5,528 nucleotides of DNA from Acidaminococcaceae bacterium (GTDB taxonomy: Bacteria > Bacillota > Negativicutes > Acidaminococcales > Acidaminococcaceae). A model generated the notes under the pieces. That model had not been told where the DNA came from, searched no databases, and worked only from the letters and a program-made list of their open reading frames with translations. Shown piece by piece: positions 4,444-5,528 of this stretch (positions are counted from its first letter, which is position 1; the number at the start of each line of letters is the position of its first letter). Location: positions 1 to 5,528 of the forward strand of contig JAFSOW010000128.1 in NCBI GenBank assembly GCA_017443165.1, written 5' to 3'. The position numbers and the translations under genes were made by a program.

Positions 4444-5528
4444 TTATTGTATCGCTGCCGGTTTCCAGTCTTTGATTTCCCAGTAATAATCACAGGGATA
4501 AATATCAGCATTGGCAATCTCCGCTTTGGAAACAATATTGGTCCGGGGATAACCGTAAACAATCAGCGGAAGTTCTTCCAAAGCTATTTTTTCCATCCCG
4601 ATAATCAGCTCACGGCGTTTGGCCGGATCGAATTCCACTGCCAATTTATCGGACAGTCCGTCATACCCGGCGTTGCTGAATCCGCCTCCGTTCTGTGGAT
4701 TGCTGTTGTTTTCGTTGGTCTTTACGTACATGTTCATAAAAACTTCAGGATCGCCCTGAACAGTTAGTATATTAGAGATGCACAAATCACCGGAACCCTC
4801 CCTGCCAATTTTATCAATCTCGGTGTAATCCACATTCTTCAGGTTGATTTTGATACCCACCCTCCTGGCATCAGAGCAGGTTGTTTCCGCAAACAGAGGC
4901 AGTTCCGCCCTGTTGCTGTAAAAATAGTAATCCAGTTCCAGATTTTTGCCGTTTTTGTCAACAAATCCATCGCCGTTGGTATCTTTCCAACCTGCGTCAG
5001 CCAGCAGCTTCCTGGCTCTTCCCACATTATACTGGTTCTTATCCGATTTAATCAGTTCGTTGAATCCATAGTGAACAGATGGCGGCAGCATCGGCCCGCC
5101 GGAGGAAAAAGTGTCTTTCAGAAGAACCTTGCAATAAGCCTGGCGGTCTAATGCGGATGCCAGGGCTTCGCGAACCCGTTTGTCAGACAGCGGTCTTCCT
5201 TCCTTAACGGTCAGGCGGGCTAAAACGCTGCGCACGGAAGCAATTTCACTGATGCGGAATTTCTTTGCGTCTTTAAACAGGGCTAAGTTGCCGGAAGATA
5301 TGTCCGCAGCCGCATCGATTTCGCCCTTCTTCAGCGCCATAGCACGGGTATTAGGATCCTTAATAGCAAAAATATCGAGTTTCTTGTAAAAAGCCCTGCC
5401 GTTCCAGTATTTTTCGTTCCGCTCCAATATACATTTATCTTTAGTGAAGTTTTTTACCACATAAGGACCGGTGCCGACGGGTCCCATCTTTTCGTAATCC
5501 CGGTCTGTTACAGAAGCATCAACAATCA
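4444..5528 (-). CDS. ABC transporter substrate-binding protein, family 5 (peptide/nickel type), N-terminus missing
   Basis: The visible 360 residues are the C-terminal two-thirds of a protein usually 500-550 long; the frame stays open to the right edge, so the Met at 5487 is internal. Family hallmarks are GPVGTGPYVVKNF followed by LERNEKYWNG (the SBP_bac_5 signature), KKGEIDAAADI, PLSDKRVREALASALDRQ, GGPMLPPSVHYG, ARKLLADAGWKDTNGDGFVDKNG, and a final EELPLIVYGYPR...PCDYYWEIKDW. Proteins of this family bind peptides, nickel-metallophore complexes, haem or opines outside the membrane and hand them to a permease. The visible part resembles the NikA/DppA group, but substrate cannot be fixed. Metal-related neighbours make nickel, cobalt or haem plausible; that is inference. 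The signal peptide and any permease genes would lie beyond the right edge. It converges on rubrerythrin and has no clear terminator of its own. Confidence 0.9.
   Translation of the reverse strand, partial: IVDASVTDRDYEKMGPVGTGPYVVKNFTKDKCILERNEKYWNGRAFYKKLDIFAIKDPNTRAMALKKGEIDAAADISSGNLALFKDAKKFRISEIASVRSVLARLTVKEGRPLSDKRVREALASALDRQAYCKVLLKDTFSSGGPMLPPSVHYGFNELIKSDKNQYNVGRARKLLADAGWKDTNGDGFVDKNGKNLELDYYFYSNRAELPLFAETTCSDARRVGIKINLKNVDYTEIDKIGREGSGDLCISNILTVQGDPEVFMNMYVKTNENNSNPQNGGGFSNAGYDGLSDKLAVEFDPAKRRELIIGMEKIALEELPLIVYGYPRTNIVSKAEIANADIYPCDYYWEIKDWKPAAIQ

Noticed and set aside
1..5528. CRISPR arrays, tRNA or rRNA genes, insertion sequences, phage genes
   Set aside because: I saw no spaced direct repeats, cloverleaf or rRNA-like sequence, transposase motifs or terminal inverted repeats in the window.

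Overview
The window looks like chromosomal DNA of an anaerobic, low-to-mid GC bacterium. My best guess is a diderm Firmicute of the Negativicutes type. This rests on codon use, consensus sigma-A promoters, strong AGGAGG ribosome-binding sites, rubrerythrin, an anaerobic-pathway cobaltochelatase, and a secretory signal peptide on that chelatase, which suggests a periplasm. This is inference; no taxonomic marker is present.

Layout, left to right. (1) Positions 1-624, minus strand: a near-consensus promoter, a cobalamin riboswitch aptamer, a downstream intrinsic terminator, and then an open frame running off the left edge. That frame carries a short stretch resembling the N-terminus of CbiG, and its start region may be frameshifted. 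(2) Positions 763-2211, plus strand: a promoter, a lipoprotein solute-binding protein of the Fe3+/family-1 type, and a 67-residue acidic protein of unknown function. (3) Positions 2243-2399, plus strand: a perfect TTGACA-N17-TATAAT promoter about 120 bp before an 18-bp perfect-stem terminator, with no credible ORF between. This is a candidate small RNA with a 5' hairpin and a long C/U-rich single-stranded middle. (4) Positions 2425-3447, minus strand: a CbiK-type sirohydrochlorin cobaltochelatase with a signal peptide. (5) Positions 3539-3677: a divergent control region with a PerR/Fur-like box over the cbiK -10 and a 21-bp palindrome over the rubrerythrin -10. (6) Positions 3738-4364, plus strand: rubrerythrin and its terminator. 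(7) Positions 4444-5528, minus strand: the C-terminal two-thirds of a family-5 (peptide/nickel type) solute-binding protein that runs off the right edge.

The common theme is metal and tetrapyrrole handling plus peroxide defence. It includes B12-sensing control, cobalt insertion, two solute-binding proteins that could serve metals or metal complexes, and a di-iron peroxidase. The most interesting candidate is the short RNA at about 2278-2399. Its promoter carries a palindrome resembling those at cbiK and rbr, and its C/U-rich segment can pair with the purine-rich leader of the riboswitch-controlled gene. This suggests, without proving, a metal- or peroxide-responsive RNA layer over B12 genes.
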